Positions 24,980 through 37,789 are shown, counted from the first letter of the stretch. The stretch is DNA of 64,000 bases from Aquila chrysaetos chrysaetos (GCF_900496995.4 NC_044006.1:18684214-18748213); one strand, 5' to 3'. A program made the numbers and translations. Notes: a model not told the origin generated them from the letters alone.

Positions 24980-27806
24980 ATAGAATAGAATAGAATCATA
25001 GAATCATTTAGGTTGGAAAAAGACCTTCAAGATCATTGAGTCCAACCATTAACCATGCCCACTAAACCATGTCCTGAAGTACCCTGTCCACTCGCTTTTT
25101 GAATATCTCCAGGGATGGTGACTCAACCACTTCCCTGGGTAGCCCATTCCAATGTTTAACAACCCTCTCAGTAAAGAAATTTTTCCTAATATCCAACCTA
25201 AACCTCCCTTGCCTCAACTTGAGGCCATTTCCTCTCATCCTATCTCCAGCCACCTGACAGAAGAGACCAGCACGCACCTCACTACAACCCCCCTTCAGGT
25301 AGTTGTAGAGAGTGATAAGGTCTCCCCTCAGCCTCCTCTTTTCTAGACTGAACAGCCCCAGTTCCCTCAGCCGCTCCTCATAAGACTTGTGCTCCAGGCC
25401 CCTCACCAACTTGGTTGCCCTCCTCTGGACATGTTCCAGCACCTCAATGTCTTTCCTGGAGTGGGGGGCCCAAAACTGAACACAGTACTCGAGGTGCAGC
25501 CTCACCAGTGCTGAGTACAGGGGAACAAGCACCTCCTTGTTCCTGCTGGCCACACTATTTCTGATACAGGCCAGGATGCCGTTGGCTGCCTTGGCCACCT
25601 GGGCACACTGCTGGCTCATATTCAGCCGGCTGTCAACCAGCACACCCAGGTCCTTCTCTGCTGGGCAGCTTTCCAGCCACTCTTCCCCAAGCCTGTAGCG
25701 CTGCATGGGGTTGTTGTGACCAAAGTGCAGGACCCGGCACTTGGCCTTGTTGAACTTCATACGATTGGCCTCAGCCGAACAATCCAGCCTGTCCAGATCT
25801 CTCTTTGTAGAGCCTTCCTACCCTCAAGCAGATCGACCCTTCCCCCCAACTTGGTGTCGTCTGCAAACTTGCTGAGGGTGCACTCAATCCCCTCATCCAA
25901 ATCATCGATAAAGATATTAAACAGAACCAGGCCCAACACCGAGCCCTGGGGAACACCACTAGTGACCCGCCGCCAACTGGATTTCACCCCATTCACCACT
26001 ACCCTCTGGGCTCGGCCATCCAGCCAGTTTTCCACCCAGCAAAGAGTACACTTGTCCAAGCCATGAGACGCCAGTTTCTCAAGGAGCATGCCATGAGAGA
26101 CAGTGTCAAAGGCCTTGCTGAAGTCGAGGTAGATAACATCCACAGCCTTTCCCTCATCCACTAGGCGGGTCACATGGTCATAGAAGGAGATCAGGTTAGT
26201 CAAGCAGGACCTGCCTTTCGTAAACCCATGCTGACTGGGCCAGATTCCCTGCTTGTCCTGGACTTGCCATGTGAGTGCTCTCAAGACAAACCGTTCCATA
26301 ATCTTCCCTGGTACCGAGGTCAAGCTGACAGGCCTGTAGTTCCCCAGATCCTCCTTCCGACCCTTCTTATAAATGGGAGTCACATTGGCAAGCCTCCAGT
26401 CCTCTGGGACCTCCCCTGTTGACCAGGATCGCTGATAGATGATAGAGAGTGGCTTGGCAAGGACCTCTGCCAGTTCCCTCAGTACTCTTGGATGGATCCC
26501 ATCAGGTCCCATAGATTTCTGAGTGTCCAGATGGCGAAGTAGGTCCCTAACTAATTCCTCCTGGATTAAGGGGGGTATGTTGTGTTCTTCATCCTTACCT
26601 TCCAGCTCAAGGGGTGGAGTACCCTGAGGATGACTGGACTCACTATTAAAGACTGAGGCAAAGAAGGCATTAAGTACCTTGGCCTTTTCCTCATCACTGG
26701 TTGCTATGTTCCCTTCTGTATCCATTAAAGGAAAGATATTCTCCTTGGGATTCTTTTTACTGTTAACATATTTGTAAAAACATTTTTTGTTGTCCCTTAC
26801 AATAGTGGCCAGTTTTAGTTCTAGCTGAGCTTTTGCCTTTCTAATTTTCTCTCTGTATGATCTAACAAGATCCCTGTACTCCTCCCAAGTTGCCCGCCCT
26901 TTCCTCCAGGATGATAAACTCTCCTTTTTTTCTTGAGTCCTAGCAAAAGCTCCCCATTCAGCCAGGCCGGTCGTTTTCCTCGGTGGTTTGACTTGCGGCA
27001 CATGGGAATAGCCTGGTCCTGAGCCATTAAGATTTCCTTCTTAAAGAATGTCCATCCCTCCTGGACCCCTTTGCCCTTCAGGACTGTCTCCCAAGGGACT
27101 CTCTCAACCAGTGCCTTGAAGAGGCCAAAGTTAGCCCTCCGGAAGTCCATAGTGGTGGTTTTACTGACCACCTTCTTTGCCTCACCAAAAATTGAAAATT
27201 CTATCATTTCATGGTCGCTAAGCCCAAGACGACCTCCGACCATCACACCTCCCACCAGTCCTTCCCTGTTCGTAAACAGTAGGTCTAGCAAGGCTCCTCC
27301 CCTGGTTGGCTCATCCACCAGCTGTGTCAAGAAGTTATCTCTCCCACACTCCAGGAACCTCCTAGATTGTTTACGCACTGCTGTGTTGTATTTCCAGCAG
27401 ATGTCTGGAAAGTTAAAGTCCCCCACAAGGACAAGGGCACACGATTCTGAGACTACTGCCAGCCGCTTGTAGAACAATTCATACGTCTCTTCAACCTGGT
27501 CGGGCAGTCTATAACAGACTCCCAGCACAATATCTGTCTTATTGGCTTCCCCTCTCATCCTCACCCATAAGCACTCCACCTTGTCATCAGTATCGTGTAG
27601 CTCTATACAGTCAAAACATTCCCTAATATAGAGCGCCACCCCGCCACCTCTTCTACCTTGCCTGTCCCTTCTGAAGAGCTTGTAGCCATCCATTGCAGCA
27701 CTCCAGTCATGGGAGTTGTCCCACCATGTTTCCGTGATGGCGACTAAGTCACATCTATCCTGCTGCACGATGGCTTCCAGCTCCTCCTGTTTATCCACCT
27801 CCTGTT
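24980..27806 (-). mobile_element. CR1 LINE, 5'-truncated copy B, nested in the LTR
   Basis: This element is 2.83 kb long and read on the minus strand. Its 3' end is at the left (24980-25040), where the plus strand shows ATAGAATAGAATAGAATCAT, i.e. several copies of the CR1 terminal ATTCTATG-type repeat. Its 5' end at 27806 falls just inside the ORF2 endonuclease, so ORF1 and the 5' UTR are missing. ATATC occurs on both sides (24975-24979 and 27807-27811). Removing the element rejoins the LTR text 'gaacagatatc' to 'cacctgcag'. It therefore inserted after the LTR was fixed, and it is nearly identical to copy A. Confidence 0.95.
25062..27798 (-). pseudogene. CR1 ORF2 endonuclease-reverse transcriptase, two frameshifts
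   Basis: Read right to left, the first frame (27798 to about 26905) is an APE-type endonuclease. It shows AITETWWDNSHDW (residues about 20-32), VLVGDFNFPDICW with the catalytic D/N, and GLSDHEMIEF with the catalytic SDH. Around 26900-26910 the frame shifts by one base in the linker before [14 protein letters not shown]. The second frame carries the reverse transcriptase, with [26 protein letters not shown] and FADD. A 2-bp insertion near 25797-25804 shifts it again. The last part (232 codons from 25760) runs to a stop at 25062. The open frames are otherwise free of stops, which points to recent insertion. It is not expected to make a working enzyme. Confidence 0.92.
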
Positions 27807-28354
27807 ATATCCACCTGCAGCCCGTGGAGGACCCCACGCCGGAGCAGGTGGGTTCCCGAAGGAGGCTGTGACCCCATGGGAACTCCGCGCTGGAGCAGGC
27901 TTCTGGCAGGACCTGCAGATCTGTGGAGAGAGGAGCCCACAGAGCAGGTTTTCTGGCAGGACTTGTGACCCCATGGGGGACCCACGCTGGAGCAGGGTGC
28001 TCCTGAAGGACTGCACGCCAAGGAAGGGACCCATGCTGGAGCAGTTTGTGAAGAACTGCAGCCCGAGGGAAGGACCCATGTTGGAGAAGTTCATGGAGGA
28101 CTGTCTCCCGTGGGTGGGACCCCATGCTGGAGCAGGGGAAGAGTGTGATGAGTCCTCCCCCTGAGGAGGATGAAGCGGCAGAAAATAACGTGTGATGAAC
28201 TGACCGTAAACCCCATTCCCCATCCCCCTGTGCCCCTGGGGGGGGTTTGTAGAGAATCCGGGAGTGAAGTTGTGCCCGGGAAGAAGGGAGGGGTGGAGGG
28301 AAGGTGTTCTGAGATTTGGTTTTATTTCTCATTACCCTACTCGGGTTGATTTGT

Positions 28355-28360
28355 AATAAA
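28355..28360 (+). terminator. LTR polyadenylation signal AATAAA
   Basis: This is a canonical AATAAA about 190 bases before the LTR end, consistent with the R/U5 region of a + strand LTR. It could act as a cryptic poly-A site if the locus is transcribed on this strand. Confidence 0.6.
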
Positions 28361-28546
28361 TTGAGTTAATTTTCACCAAGCTGAGTCTGTTTTGCCCGTG
28401 ACGGTAATTGGTGAGTGATCTCTCCTGTCCTTATCTCGACCCACAAGCTCTTTGTTATATTTTCTCTCCCCTGTCCAGCTGAGGAGGGGGACTGATAGAA
28501 CGGCTTTGGTGGGCACCTGGCATCCAGCCAGGGTCAACCCACCACA

Positions 28547-28551
28547 TATGC
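28547..28551. repeat. Right target-site duplication of the LTR (TATGC)
   Basis: It directly follows the terminal CA of the LTR and matches 24562-24566. Confidence 0.85.
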
Positions 28552-31074
28552 TTAAGTGATTGGAGACAGTTTCCTGAACTGGAATTGGAGCTGATTAAGT
28601 ATCATGCATGAGTAGTTGGCTACTCTCTGAACTAGTAAGCCTGAGTCTTAAAGCTCTGTCCTATATGCTAAGCAGGAGCAGATTTATGTTGTTGAGGAGA
28701 ACTTTCACTGGCTTCAAGGTGGCTTGTGAAAACCTGGATGTCCACCTTCTTGGCGAGGCATATGTTATTGCTTACATAAATAAGGGCAGGTGATGGTGGC
28801 CTAGATGATGTCTTCAGGCACAGGTTTGTGGACCTTGCGTGCATCAAGTAGCAAAGAACAGCATTAAATTGAATTGAAGTATAAAGAAGCCTGTGAGGTT
28901 CCTCTGTCAGGTAGGTTACTTTCAAGCATGACTGAACTGTCTTTAGGCTATTTCAGGTGGACAAGAGGCAGACTGTGGAGGTAAAACAGCTCCAAAGGTA
29001 GCTCTTTCTCCGCTATATAGATACAACTGCTGAGTCTGGGAAACCTGACTTTCATACTTGAAGAGAGATCATTTGTTTGCCTTAATTAATAATACTTAAT
29101 TGATAATATTATACTACTCATCAGAATAAAAAATCAGTTAGCAGCCTAAAAAAACATATAGTATGAAAATTAGGCTCTACTTCTGCAAGCATTTACATGT
29201 TTGAGAATTCCTGTAGGACTCCTTAAATTCAGTGGAATTACTTATGCATAAATCACGGTAAGTGTTTACAGTACCTGACCTTAAATCAAGGATCTTTTTT
29301 TTAACTATTTGTGGCATACCCTTTAACTATGTTGGGATTTAGCATTTTGTTTCTAAATGTACCAAGCCACTGATGTTGTTTAAACTTCTTCCAAAGTTGG
29401 AAAGAACTGCAAAGTGATTGATAAACTGAAGCACTGCACAACAAAAGATCTCCTCCTCACTGTATTTCAGTGTATTTTCTGGAAATTGTTTACCTTATTG
29501 GATCTTTGGGGTTTTTTTTCTGATTTAGCATGTTTGTCTTAGCTCTCTTAGCTTTGTTTGGGCACTTACCTTATTAGTCAATGAGGAAATAATCTTAACA
29601 TTACATAACCACCAGAATGAAATCGTTTGTTCTTCCTAGCATCGTTGGTGTCCAGTTCAATGAGAAGCCAGTGATCTAGGACAGTTGCACTGTAATTAAA
29701 CTCAACCCATTTACATGATGCAAAATTATTTTGAGCAGTGTCCTTGCAGAAGACAGTAATTTCAACATAACCTGCGTTTTTTGTGGGAATCCCATAGCAG
29801 TGACGTTTCTTGAAAATTTGTAATACTGAATTGGCTGTCTATAAAAGTTGAGCGTGTTTTCCCTAAAGTCACAGAAAATTATGAAAGCTGTATTGCTCTC
29901 ATGCAGTCTGACTATACTTAGTTTTTATTGCTTCCTGAGCCCATGAGAAAATCCGTAATACATTTAAAATGGTTACTTTAATCATTCCAAGCCTTAGATG
30001 CGGGTGTGTTGGCTTCTACTGCTCTTCCTGGAGGTGCTAAAAGGCTCAGTCCTGCAAAGTACTGCCCTCCTTCTGGTTCTGCTGATTTTGGTGTGAGATT
30101 GGAGGGCCCAGAAATTTCTAGTGGTTGTTCAGAAATGCCCAGGCCTTAAGGAATCCTTAATTGGATCATCAGATCTGAGTAGCTTTACAATTTTTGTTGT
30201 GAGTACTGAAATTGCCATTATAGCTACTATGGCCAAGATACGCCTGAAAATATTATCCAGGGGGTGTAGCAGGGGGTGATTCTACTTCCATCTGTATGAA
30301 ACAAGACTGATGCCAGTGGAAAAGCAGTGGAAATAAGGAAAATTACATTACAGGTCTTTGGTATAGTGAGATATTAAGACAGTGTAGAATATATATCAGA
30401 CAAAAAATATGAACTGCTATTATATTACCTTTCTACCTCCAAAAATCATCCTTTGCATTTGCAAAGATAAGATTTTAGCCTGGGGGGGAGACCCAAAAAA
30501 ACCAAAACAACAACAAAAAAAAGCAGATACAGATTTTTGGTGAGCAATAGAAAGGAGTTAAGTGTCTATTTAGAAGAAATTTCATCTGTTACTTTAATAC
30601 AGACTCTTTTTATTTTGTTCTTTTGCTTTTAAGCCAACACTGAGACTTATCAAAAGATTGCATTTGGAAAAAAACTCTCACAGCATTTTTCTCATATAGT
30701 GTAGCTTAAAAGGAATGTGTGACATTCAAGATTGGAAAGTATTACACAAGTATTCTTTTTCCTTTGTTTTTTTTAAACACATTTCTCCTCAAACCTGCCT
30801 CTCTACCAATGTCTTTTTCCCACAAGACTCCAAAGGAAAAATGACATCAAATGGTAAAATCCTGTTGTATGTTATTTCCAGAAGAAACCATGGAAATCTC
30901 GAGTATGATTGTATCATTTGCACTGTAATGTTCCCTTGTTAAAAGGAGCAACATACGGAAGAGTATTCAGTTGCTGAATACTTGATGGTAAGCAAAAGCT
31001 GATGTTTCTGTGAATATTAGAAAACACCTAGGAATTTGTAGCACCTCAGATCGGTTGTATGATAGTAGGAGTTA

Positions 31075-31320
31075 GAAATGGAAAACTCATGTTATATCAG
31101 CTTGACCATCTCCCTGACACCACCAGATTGTTGTCTTCATTGTGGTACTAATTTGCAAATGTCATAAGCCATGTGGCTTCCACCACTTGCCTTGGGAGAA
31201 TACACGTCATTAAAGCAGCCTTGAATATTCCTTTCCTTGACTTCATCTTCTTGATCCTCTTTCATATCTCTTTGTAGCACTAAACAATTCCTAATCTTGC
31301 TTTGCCTTTAGCTATTTATT
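31075..31320 (-). repeat. Probable old CR1/L3-like remnant
   Basis: The plus strand includes GCTTCCACCACTTGCCTTGG, then GAGAATACACGTCATTAAAG and AATATTCCTTTCCTTGAC. These parallel the CR1 segment at 25115-25195 (CTCAACCACTTCCCTGGGTA, then GCCCATTCC, AACAACC and TTTTTCCTAAT) but are well diverged. The limits are approximate. Confidence 0.4.
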
Positions 31321-32690
31321 TTGCTCCCTCTCCTCTTTTCTGTTTTCCACAAAATCACACAATTATTTATGCTGTTCCTTTCGGAATTTCTTCTATTTTG
31401 TTCTATCTTTCTGGTACTGAGGAGCCATGGGCTTATGCGTACTGTAGGCTATAAAGAAAATGTTGGAAATCTCTACTGGAGAAACGGATGTTTTTGTATG
31501 AAGATACTAAGTTGTTTTGTGGCCATACAAGTTAAACTTGCACAAGAAGCACAGCACAGGCCCTAAATGCAAGTCTGATACAGACTAACTTATAAAAAGG
31601 TGGGGTTTTTTCCCCTATAGACCTAATATAGTTTTTATTCTATGTTTTACTGAAGCTGGTGTTGGATAAAGCTGCATGTACTTTGCATATAGATGTTGTA
31701 GCTAAATTTGTTGAAAACTTCATTCTGACAATTGTATCATGCATATTAAAAGAATAACTGCACTATTTTGACTTAAGATGCAGGTACACGCTAACAAGAG
31801 TAGAGGTCTGTGAATAACTGGGGGTTTTTTAAGTTTCTGACTTGAAGCAAAAAAATTAGAAAATTTGTTATTTTGGGACAACCTCCAATGATTGATTCAG
31901 GTTTCTCGTTTTCTCCTCAAATGAAGTATTTAGCTTAGACTTTGTATCTGCTAACTTAAGTTTTTTTTTTTAAAAAAACCACATTATGTTCAAGGAAGTT
32001 TATTTGCAATACTTCAGGGTGAAACGAAAATTCAAAAGATTTTGAAAATATAAAAAATGCTGTAATTACTTTTTTTAAACAAATTGATCTGACAAATTCA
32101 GCAGAAATTTGACTGATGGTTTGTTTGACCTGCATTTGCAGTTTTCTAAGGAAAATCATCTCAGCTGAAAAGTTTGCTCAGTATTAGCTAAAGTTTGCAT
32201 AGGTAGATGAGGAATGTTTGAAGTTATACTAACAGGGAGGTTGTAGGTCTTCAGATGTCGATTATGAGCTGCAACCAACCTATAAGGAGTAGAAATTGAC
32301 TGTAATATATATATGTATATCATATCCGTGAAGGATCTTAGATCTTTCTACAGGCAGACACTGGGGGGCTGTCTCCAGGAGTAGGATTCACTGCCATTCA
32401 TATGAAAATGGTGGAAAATCTTGCCCTAAAGCTAACCTACCCCTGGAGTTTTGCCTATCTGTCATGGTGATCACTTCTCTGGGAAGATAAAGGATTTGTT
32501 AATAGTCAGCTGGCTGGTTGGTCTGTCTGTCTGGGAAGACAACAAAACAGCACAGCCAATCAAGCAGGCAAAAGACTGATTACTATGGCATTACTTCTCC
32601 CCAGGAAAAAGCAAAGACTTATGTCTATGCAAAAGAGACCCTGTTTTTAATATATTATTATCTGTCTAATCTCAGTGTACGTGGCCCTGA

Positions 32691-32711
32691 TTTTTTTTTT
32701 TTTTTTTTTTT
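32691..32711. repeat. Poly-T tract (21 T)
   Basis: A run of 21 T followed by CTGACAG. It resembles a splice acceptor by composition, but no open, conserved or domain-bearing exon follows it. Confidence 0.9.
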
Positions 32712-33490
32712 CTGACAGCAAATTATTCAAGAGCCAGCAGTTCTGAAAAGCTTAATAGGATTTTGGGTCTCAGTGAATGGGAAGATATAAGCATGATGAA
32801 GAATAAATTGAAGCATTGACATTTGTGTGGCCGTGATTAGTCAAGTTTTAGATTTGTGTTGTATGTATTTGCCATAGAAGCCACTGAATTAATTTAATGC
32901 CCTAACAAAGGCTGATAGATAATTAGAAAGAAGGGAGGTTTGGCCACTGAAAAGCAAACTCATTTTTAGGGATTTAATTCCTGACAGGAAATATCTGTTC
33001 CAGCTGAAATGTGTCATTTGTGATGACTTCTTGTGATCGTCTCTAAATGAAAACAACCATGTCTCAAAAAATTTGCAAACTTTCCTAGAAAAATATCCAG
33101 GATTTGATAGGTGATTGTGATAAGTCAGGTATTTGGAGAAAATAAGCATTTTTCATCCAAAATTTTGGCTTCATTGAATTTACATTTTCCGCAGTAATGA
33201 TCAATGACTTCATTTCAGATAGGTAACTGCTTTTTAAGCAGCTTGTCTTCCTGCAAGCATATTCAGTTTGCTCTGTAGTAATTTTTGGATTTTTTTTTGT
33301 TTGGTTGGTTTGGTTTTTTTGGTTTTTTGTTCCAGAACAGAGCTTAGAGTGCTGCTTACAGAGTTCTACATTGCTTCAAACTAACCAGCATCCCAATCTT
33401 CTTGTTCTTCTCTCCTTGATATCTATAAATGTAAGCTAGATTTGGTGTTTCGGCAGCTCCTTGTTTCTTACAGAACGTGTTTATTCCAGC

Positions 33491-33532
33491 AGTGTGTATA
33501 TATGTGTGTATATATATGTGTGTGTGTGTGTG
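33491..33532. repeat. TG/TA microsatellite
   Basis: Mixed GTGTATATAT and TGTGTGTG dinucleotide repeats extend for about 42 bases. It is likely polymorphic. Confidence 0.9.
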
Positions 33533-35659
33533 GTGGAGGTCATTAGAAGAAGCAGCTGTGTGCCTTGGGAATTATTGGTCATGTCACTGGATGTTTTTCC
33601 TGATGTTCAAATTTAGTAACTTCATATTAGAAACATTTCATATGTCTTGCGCATTTTCCAAATACAAAGCAGAAGAAAGACCTAAAGAAAGCATAGAAAC
33701 TTTGCAACATTATAAATGTAGGAGTCTGAACTCTACCATTTACAGCTTGAGTACTTGATAATCCCAGGAACTGTGGACTGGTGCACACCTCCTTACCTTA
33801 CCCAAAACAGATGGGCAGTAATTCAATCTAGTTGTTCATTCCTTGGACCCATTGGTGGCAGCTCTAATGCTTTTAGGTGTTGGGGTTCTCAGCAGAAAAT
33901 TTTGTAGTAGGGATGTGTATGGGTACGTATGTTTGTGTGTGTGCACCATATAATGTAATTAAGGTTGAAGACAACAGCATTATACAAAACAAGCACAGCA
34001 TAAGTTACCAATTGTCAGGATAAAATTAATGATAGGGATATTTAGTTGCTGTACTTCGGAAAACAAAGAAACAAAATGAAGAAATTGCCTTGGAAGGGAC
34101 CCTGTAACTTTTCCTAACGTGTCCCTTTTCACAGTCGGCCTGAGTTGCCACAAGCCCACATCTGCAGTCTCCATTGAGGGCTGCTGCCTGGGGGCATGAA
34201 GGCACAAGAACTTTGTAAGGTGTTTGAAAGTTAATTAAAAAACAATAAAATACCTGGACACTTGATAAATGCTACCGTTGTCATTACCTCCTTGTTATCT
34301 CCACTGTGTTACACTGCTATTACATGTCACTATTAAGTCTGAATGACAAAAGAAGATTTTTAGCAAGGTTTTTTAAGTTTTGTGGGAATAGACCCTGCTG
34401 TCCTCAAGGTAAGAGCTGCCCCTTCTACCCCTGCTGTTTTGTGGCTATTTAGAAACTTAACTGTTGATAGCTTCATACAGGTTGGAGTTTGTCGCGTTGG
34501 TTGCACTTAGTAGGGGGTGTATTTAAGAGTGCGTGATGGAAACTGTTGTTTCACATTATCCATCCTGTGATGTGTATTGTCCCTTAGGACAAAGAAAAGT
34601 TCACTGAATGAAGTCCTTTCTATCAGTCACACTACTTCCTAAATAAAAAACAAATTTATTTTTTACACAACTCTAATGAATGAGTCAGTCCATGTTTCCC
34701 ACTCATTCAGCTGTCATCACTCCCCTTTCAGATACAAAACTCTGATCATTTTTAAATTATGTATGCAGTGATCAGTGACTCACTGATGACTTGGGAGGCA
34801 ATGGTAAGGCTCACTCTCAGTTTATTATTCCATAAAAAGTGATATAGAATATTGATCAAGTCCAGTTTCTCCCGTTAGTGTAGAAGAGTTTGTAGCTTGT
34901 CCATCATGATAAATCTTCTGCACCGCATTAGAGTTGATGATTTTGCACTAACCCCTTTTGCACTCCAAGCTCTACTGTGCCAGTTTGCCTGGGATAAGCG
35001 AGATATTGTCACTTTCTTAAACTTTCTGAAAAACTCTTTGGGTTGTGTCCATGGAATAAAGATTTTAGGCTAAGAAAAAGGATGTATTTCCTCAAGCAGT
35101 TTATAATGATAATACAAATTATTAGCAGTGAATAGATGGAGTTCTTAAAAAGAAAATTATCATGATTTTCAGAAATGTGACTTGAAGGTGCTGGGAAAAA
35201 TTTGTCATCTTTTGTTAACAAAAAAGTAAAAAGAGTTATTAACTTTGGTCACTTGGAACATTTCGTTTAGGATCCAAAATTTTATGAAAAACAGTTACTT
35301 TAAAGCTGTAGTTTGTTCTAAGGCTGGTTTATGTCAGGTCTAGAAATAGCAATATTAACCATCAGGCCATGAGATGGGGTGGTTTTTTCCTCTTTTCTTT
35401 TAGGTGGGAATAGCTGAAGAAAGTGGTGCCTCCCTTCTCTAACTTAATCTGAACTCAAAATAACTTTTGTTGTCTTGTTATAACAGCCCTTTTTCTGAGT
35501 CACTGTATGAAAAAGAGACTGGGGACTGTGGAATACTGTAGATCAAACACTTCATAGCCAACTTTGACTTAGTTTTATGCATGCTTCAGAGTAGACTAAT
35601 GTACAATAGTATCCAGGAAACTCAGCCAGTAATTCATGAGAGTCCAAAATGTTCTCCTT

Positions 35660-35900
35660 AGGATGAATCATAACAGCATAAATGATAGGATTGGAGAAGA
35701 TCCTTTAGGTCATCCAGTTCAAAGCCTGTGTATCTTCCTTTTCACTAATCCCCACTAGGATTTCATCTACCCTGTCTTTGCAAACCTCTCACACTCTTGA
35801 CTGAGCCACCTCCCTGGGTAGTTTCTTCCATTGCCTAATTGTTTAACCTGGACATCTTTAAACCTTACACCATCATGCTTAGTGTGAACAATTTATGACT
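35660..35900 (-). repeat. Old CR1 3'-region remnant
   Basis: The plus strand reads GGATTGGAGAAGATCCTTTA, GGTCATCCAGTTCAAAGCC and later CTGAGCCACCTCCCTGGGTA, GTTTCTTCCATTGCCTAATT. These correspond in order to the young CR1 copy at 25015-25165. The divergence is high, so this is an old insertion in minus orientation. Confidence 0.6.
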
Positions 35901-37789
35901 ACAGAAAACGATCCTTTCTCCTCCCTTCTGCCATCATGCTCAAATATCATCCCTCCCTTTAAATATTTTGGTTTTTTGATTTGTTTGGGTTGGTTTTTTT
36001 TTCCTCTAACTGCATGAATAATAATTCCAGGAAAGTTGGGGGGTTTTAGCTGTCTTTGGTGCTTCCGTCACTGTAACTGATTTTCTTTGAACTCTCAGTT
36101 TTCAAGACTCAAAAATACATTTTGATCTGCAAATGAACTTTCTGTGACTCAATGATGTGTACGCATTAAGTCATGCTTTTCAAGACGCAAATTAATACGA
36201 CTGAGGTACTCTGTTTATAGAAGCTGCTTTCGTGAGGGTGCTAATGTGCTCTGATTGACAAATACACAAAACAATTTGAGGGATTTAAGTGACTGAAGGT
36301 GGATTCTGGTTTTCACCTCAGATATATGCAATCTCATGTTACTAATCAGGATATTAAGTTAATCATATATTTTAACTCTGTTTTGAAAACTTACCTCCAA
36401 AAACTCCTGGGGTTGCCTGCTGCAGAGGAGTTAAAATTTATCATGATTATTTCCAAAAGCAGCTTCCCAGTTCCTAATGGTGTTGATAAATAGAGACATA
36501 AACCTTTTAATATACATTTGTCTAAGTGTGTGCTCAGGCCAGTATTATTCTGGTAGGATTTTTGGATGATCTATAACATGAAACATTGAGAACTTCATAA
36601 TAGGGGATATGAAGATGGAAGGAAGCTTTTTGTCCTGATGCAATGAGGTAAAGGAGCCTTAATCTACAGAATTTTTAATTTTATACCCTGTATTTCTTAG
36701 GATCTGCCTAAGCTTGTCAGAATATACTGATGATAAACCTCTCTGATGTTAATCATCTCACCTACTATGATACAGCATGTGCCAGTTAGATCAATGTGAA
36801 ATTATTGTTGTTCTCCTAGATGACTAATAAATACTTCGTGCTGAAAAAATACAGGGTAGAGGTGGGAAGGCTGATTATTGCAAGCCATGTTTTCATACTG
36901 CCTCCCATTTTGTAGTTACACAATAAGAATAGCTGCAGTCTGTATGTCACCTGTCAGCTCACCTCTCCCAGAGTTTACTCATGTGGTAGTTCTTTGATCC
37001 ATGCAGAAGTATTCCAGGTTCCCTATAGCTGTGTATAGTGCTGTTGGGCAAAGCTGTGTGAAATTGAGGTAAATCCTGCTATATTACTTCAGTTCTGCCA
37101 GCCCATAATTACAGTTAACGCATTAGGTTTAGTGGATCCACTGTGTTTCATGAGCTTGAAAGTAACCATTCACATTGCCCATTTTGGCATGGCAATGTGT
37201 AGAAGTAGACACAGAGGTTATTTGTAAAAAGTCAATGTCATGTATGTAACAGGTTTTGAAAGCAGTATCTTGGGCACTATTTTATGGCTCAAATTTTTTT
37301 ACGTTGTAATTTTATAATTACATTTTAATTTTTAACATGTTATGTTTTCAGCCTAATAAAGGAAAAGATGCATTAGGATATTACAGCCTTTTCATTAAGG
37401 TTTCCCCCCCGCCCCGATATTTTTGTAAACCTCCCTTCCTTAATTTCTGTACTGTTAAGCTTCTTAGATATCCTCTAGCCAGTCCTGAAATGTATTGAAG
37501 TTGAGGGCACTGTGCAGTGTCAGTGTACCATGTCTTAAGTGTGCAACTTTAGTGGGCAATGCTAATGCACAGGTTAGTGCCTCTTGGTCTCTAGAAAATC
37601 TGTGGCTATTCTCTTCAAGTACAAAGAGCTGACCATAATCATACCACCTTTTTGCTGTTTCTCATCCGAGAAACATGTGCGTGTCCAGCTTTTGTAAGAG
37701 TGTGCAGAAACCAGTTTCACAATTCTTGCAAACTCTTCTCCTTCATTATGGTGGGAAAGTAGGATATTCTCCAGTATGTTTTTATGTAG

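Larger units (their letters stand above)
24567..28546 (+). mobile_element. Solo ERVL-like LTR interrupted by a CR1 insertion
   Basis: The LTR begins TGTATTGGCTTTGTGTGGCA and ends CAACCCACCACA, so it has the TG...CA termini of retroviral LTRs. It is flanked on both sides by the same 5 bases, TATGC (24562-24566 and 28547-28551), which is the duplication length typical of ERVL-class elements. Without the CR1 (24980-27806) the LTR is about 1.15 kb. A polyadenylation signal AATAAA at 28355-28360 on the + strand gives its direction. The right part contains degenerate repeats around a GGACCCATGCTGGAGCAG-like motif (27820-28140). No gag, pol or env is present, so this is a recombined solo LTR. The open frames inside it (for example 24620-24988 and 27744-28332) are not viral genes. 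Confidence 0.88.

Noticed and set aside
24620..24988. Open frame of 122 codons within the left part of the LTR
   Set aside because: It lies in LTR sequence, runs into the CR1 boundary, has no domain, and the opposite strand is equally open (24559-24999).
32691..32790. Possible exon after the T21-CTGACAG acceptor-like sequence
   Set aside because: The following frame is short, has no recognisable coding similarity and no donor at a convincing place. Poly-T followed by AG is expected by chance near homopolymers.
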